Positions 5,432-7,735 of a DNA stretch of 7,735 bases are shown piece after piece. Position numbers and translations under genes: made by a program. The stretch is from Anaerolineales bacterium (GTDB lineage: Bacteria; Chloroflexota; Anaerolineae; Anaerolineales; UBA6663): NCBI GenBank assembly GCA_016789245.1, contig JAEURM010000086.1:1-7735 (forward strand), written 5' to 3'. Position 1 is the first letter of the stretch. Each line of letters begins with the position of its first letter. The notes beneath the pieces were generated by a model. It did not search any database and had not been told where the DNA came from. It worked only from the letters and a program-made list of their open reading frames with translations.

Positions 5432-7735
5432 CTACGCCTGCGCCGTGGAATTGATTTCCACGGGAATGGCTTCCTCACGGGTGAAGGTGAAACCCTCGCC
5501 CTCGGCCCAATCCACAATGATGGTATCGCCACTCTTCAACTCGCCCTTCAGCATCTTCACACTCAGCGGGCTTTCCACGTACTTCTGCAAAGCGCGGCGG
5601 AGCGGGCGGGCGCCAAACGCCGGATCAAACCCTTCGCGGGCCAACCAGCGGCGGGCCGCCTCCGTTAGTTTCACGGCCAAACCGTTCTCAGCCAAACGCT
5701 CGTGAATATCCTTCATCTGCAAATCCACAATGCGCTCCACATCTTCCAATGCCAGTGGCTTGAAAGTGATGATTTCATCCACGCGGTTGAGGAACTCTGG
5801 CCGGAAGGTGGCCTTGAGCGCCTTTTCAATCTTCTCGTGGTTAGGGTCTTCCGCCGCGCCATCATCACCTTTGCGCAAAAAGCCCAGTGAGCCAGATTTC
5901 TTCACAAAGTCCGTGCCCAAGTTGCTGGTCATGATAATCACGGTGTTGCGGAAATCCACCACCCGGCCTTGGCCATCGGTCAGCCGGCCATCATCCAGAA
6001 TCTGCAAGAGTGCGTTCCACACATCCGGGTGCGCCTTTTCAATTTCATCAAACAGCACCACGCGATACGGCCGGCGGCGCACCGCTTCTGTGAGTTGGCC
6101 GCCTTCATCATAGCCCACGTAGCCGGGCGGCGCACCAAACAAACGGCTCACGGTGTGTTGCTCGCGGTACTCACTCATATCAATGCGCACCAGCGCATCA
6201 TCATCATCAAACAAGAACTCGGCCAACGCCTTCGCTAATTCCGTTTTGCCCACGCCAGATGAGCCAAGGAAGATGAACGAACCGATAGGCCGCTTGGGAT
6301 TCTTCAGCCCACTACGCGCGCGGCGGATGGCGTCTGCAATTGCGTGCACGGCTTCATCTTGCCCAATCACCCGGTCATGCAGGCGGGCTTCCATGTGCAA
6401 AAGTTTCTCGGCTTCCGTTTCCATCATCTGATTTAGCGGAATGCCCGTCCATTGCGCAATTACTTCGGCAATATCTTTTTCATCCACCACTTCATCCAAG
6501 TGATGTTCTTTTTCCCATTGGTCACGCTTCTCTTTGAACTCTTCTTCCACGCGCAACCGCTCGGCTTTCTTCTGCGCGGCACGTTCGTAATCCCGTGCCA
6601 AACCAGCCTGCTCTTCCTCAGCCATCAAACGGTCAAGCGCCGTTTTCATTTCTTTCAAATCCGTGGGCAAGGAATACAGCGCCACGCGCAATTTGGCGGC
6701 GGCTTCGTCCATCAAATCAATGGCCTTATCCGGCAAGCGCCGGTCCGTCACGTAGCGTTGAGAGAGTTTCGCGGCGGCGCTCAAGGCGGCATCGCTAAAC
6801 GTTACTTTGTGATGCGCTTCATACCGGTCACGCAGGCCGTGGAGCATGCGGATGGTATCTTCCACCGTGGGCTCATCCACGTACACCGGCGCAAAGCGGC
6901 GTTCTAACGCCGGGTCTTTTTCAATGTGTTTGCGGAACTCATCCAACGTGGTGGCACCAATACATTGCAGTTCGCCGCGCGCCAATGCTGGCTTAAGCAT
7001 GTTGCTGGCATCCATCGCGCCCTGCGCGGCCCCCGCCCCCACTACGGTGTGCAATTCATCAATAAACAGGATGATATCGCCCTCGGCGCGTTGCACTTCT
7101 TCTACGGCGGCCTTTAGGCGCTCTTCAAACTCACCTCTAAAGCGCGAACCGGCAATCATTGCGCCTAAATCCAGTTGGTGCACGCGCTTGCCGCTCAAAA
7201 TTTCCGGCACATCATTGGTGGCAATCTTCTGAGCCAAGCCTTCCACAATGGCCGTTTTGCCCACGCCCGCTTCGCCAATCAGCACCGGGTTATTTTTGGT
7301 GCGGCGCGAGAGCACTTGAATCACACGCATAATTTCGCTATCGCGGCCAATCACCGGGTCTAGCTTGCCACTCTTGGCCATCGCGGTTAAATCACGCGAG
7401 TATTTTTCCAACGTGCGGTAACGTGTTTCAGCTTGGGGGTCTGTCACGCGCTGGCCACCGCGAATATCTTTCACCGCTTCGTTCACGCGGTCTTTGGTCA
7501 CGCCCGCTTCGGCCAGAATGCGGGCCACGGCGGTGTTGCGCTCAGAAAGAATGGCGAGGAACAAATGCTCCGTAGAAATGTATTCGTCCTTCAAGCGGCT
7601 GGCTTCATCGTTAGCCAAATCCACAATGCGCTTCACGCGCGGGGTGATGAAGACTTGCCCGGTGCCGCCGCCGTACACCGCGCCGCGTGGGGAAGCGCGG
7701 AGTACATCATCCAACCGGCGTTTGATGTATTCCTG
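5432..7735 (-). CDS. clpC: ClpC-type AAA+ unfoldase (Hsp100), N-terminus outside window
   Basis: The minus strand is open for 767 residues from the right edge to a TAG at 5432-5434. The first window codons (QEYIKRR) continue in frame, so the true start lies outside; roughly 75-90 residues, the first Clp_N repeat, are missing. Counting from the edge: second Clp_N repeat about 27-85; D1 Walker A GEAGVGKT 154-161, pore loop RFRGEFE 198-204, Walker B ILFIDE 222-227, arginine finger ERRF 278-281; short middle domain about 350-420 with a UVR-like stretch ([13 protein letters not shown]); D2 Walker A GSSGVGKT 491-498, pore loop GYVG 538-541, Walker B VVLFDE 559-564; sensor-2 GAR 708-710. The short middle domain and LGF at 617-619 after TSNLG, the ClpP-docking position, mark it as ClpC, which unfolds proteins with ATP and feeds ClpP. 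ClpB lacks that loop and has a longer coiled coil. It converges on the tRNA and likely ends at the shared terminator. Confidence 0.94.
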   Translation of the reverse strand, partial: QEYIKRRLDDVLRASPRGAVYGGGTGQVFITPRVKRIVDLANDEASRLKDEYISTEHLFLAILSERNTAVARILAEAGVTKDRVNEAVKDIRGGQRVTDPQAETRYRTLEKYSRDLTAMAKSGKLDPVIGRDSEIMRVIQVLSRRTKNNPVLIGEAGVGKTAIVEGLAQKIATNDVPEILSGKRVHQLDLGAMIAGSRFRGEFEERLKAAVEEVQRAEGDIILFIDELHTVVGAGAAQGAMDASNMLKPALARGELQCIGATTLDEFRKHIEKDPALERRFAPVYVDEPTVEDTIRMLHGLRDRYEAHHKVTFSDAALSAAAKLSQRYVTDRRLPDKAIDLMDEAAAKLRVALYSLPTDLKEMKTALDRLMAEEEQAGLARDYERAAQKKAERLRVEEEFKEKRDQWEKEHHLDEVVDEKDIAEVIAQWTGIPLNQMMETEAEKLLHMEARLHDRVIGQDEAVHAIADAIRRARSGLKNPKRPIGSFIFLGSSGVGKTELAKALAEFLFDDDDALVRIDMSEYREQHTVSRLFGAPPGYVGYDEGGQLTEAVRRRPYRVVLFDEIEKAHPDVWNALLQILDDGRLTDGQGRVVDFRNTVIIMTSNLGTDFVKKSGSLGFLRKGDDGAAEDPNHEKIEKALKATFRPEFLNRVDEIITFKPLALEDVERIVDLQMKDIHERLAENGLAVKLTEAARRWLAREGFDPAFGARPLRRALQKYVESPLSVKMLKGELKSGDTIIVDWAEGEGFTFTREEAIPVEINSTAQA

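Noticed and set aside
5405..7363. Many plus-strand frames of 60-150 codons opposite clpC
   Set aside because: All are shadows of clpC, whose frame shows both AAA+ modules in full.
1..7735. CRISPR array, toxin-antitoxin, restriction or other defence system
   Set aside because: No regularly spaced repeats and no corresponding protein motifs on either strand; all substantial coding regions are assigned.

Overview
The window carries four protein-coding genes that can be named to family level, one partly visible exported-protein gene, one tRNA gene, a strong terminator and several small repeats. The base composition is moderately GC-rich. ClpC closely fits the Gram-positive/Chloroflexota type. 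The small diacylglycerol/undecaprenol kinase ends in a short hydrophobic LGPPLW tail, which I associate with Chloroflexota. A hydrolase-ligase fusion and a dispersed repeat that starts TGTCATTGCGA are also present. My best guess is therefore an environmental Chloroflexota bacterium (Anaerolineae-like). The alternative is Verrucomicrobiota or Planctomycetota, because beta-strand-repeat surface proteins like the one at the left edge are abundant there. This assignment comes from memory of the families, not from a search.

Left edge (1-767, minus strand): the N-terminal 255 codons of a secreted protein with a signal peptide and autotransporter-associated beta-strand (PATR-type) repeats; its C-terminus lies outside the window. 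A 244-base divergent intergenic region (768-1011) separates it from a plus-strand series. That series is a DgkA/UdpK-family membrane lipid kinase (1012-1404), an 829-residue fusion of an alpha/beta hydrolase and an AMP-forming acyl-CoA synthetase (1569-4058), and a cysteine-free ROK-family sugar kinase (4112-5095). tRNA-Pro(UGG) with an encoded CCA follows (5166-5242), behind a probable extended -10 promoter of its own.

The plus-strand transcription unit ends at a near-perfect 15-bp inverted repeat with A and T tracts on its two sides (5275-5305). It looks able to terminate both the tRNA and the convergent gene from the right. A 104-bp imperfect inverted repeat of a common dispersed type (5322-5425) lies just beyond it. 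The right third is clpC on the minus strand (5432 to past 7735). It lacks only its first N-terminal repeat, which lies outside the window, and it retains a ClpP-docking LGF loop, so it is an unfoldase for ClpP and not a ClpB disaggregase.

The genes do not form one obvious pathway. The lipid kinase and the hydrolase-ligase both touch lipid metabolism. The ROK kinase belongs to sugar metabolism, and ClpC and the tRNA are housekeeping. I did not find a defence system, CRISPR array, transposase or phage gene. The most unusual items are the hydrolase-ligase fusion with an altered adenylation P-loop, the ROK kinase lacking its zinc cysteines, and a possible structured leader upstream of the fusion gene.
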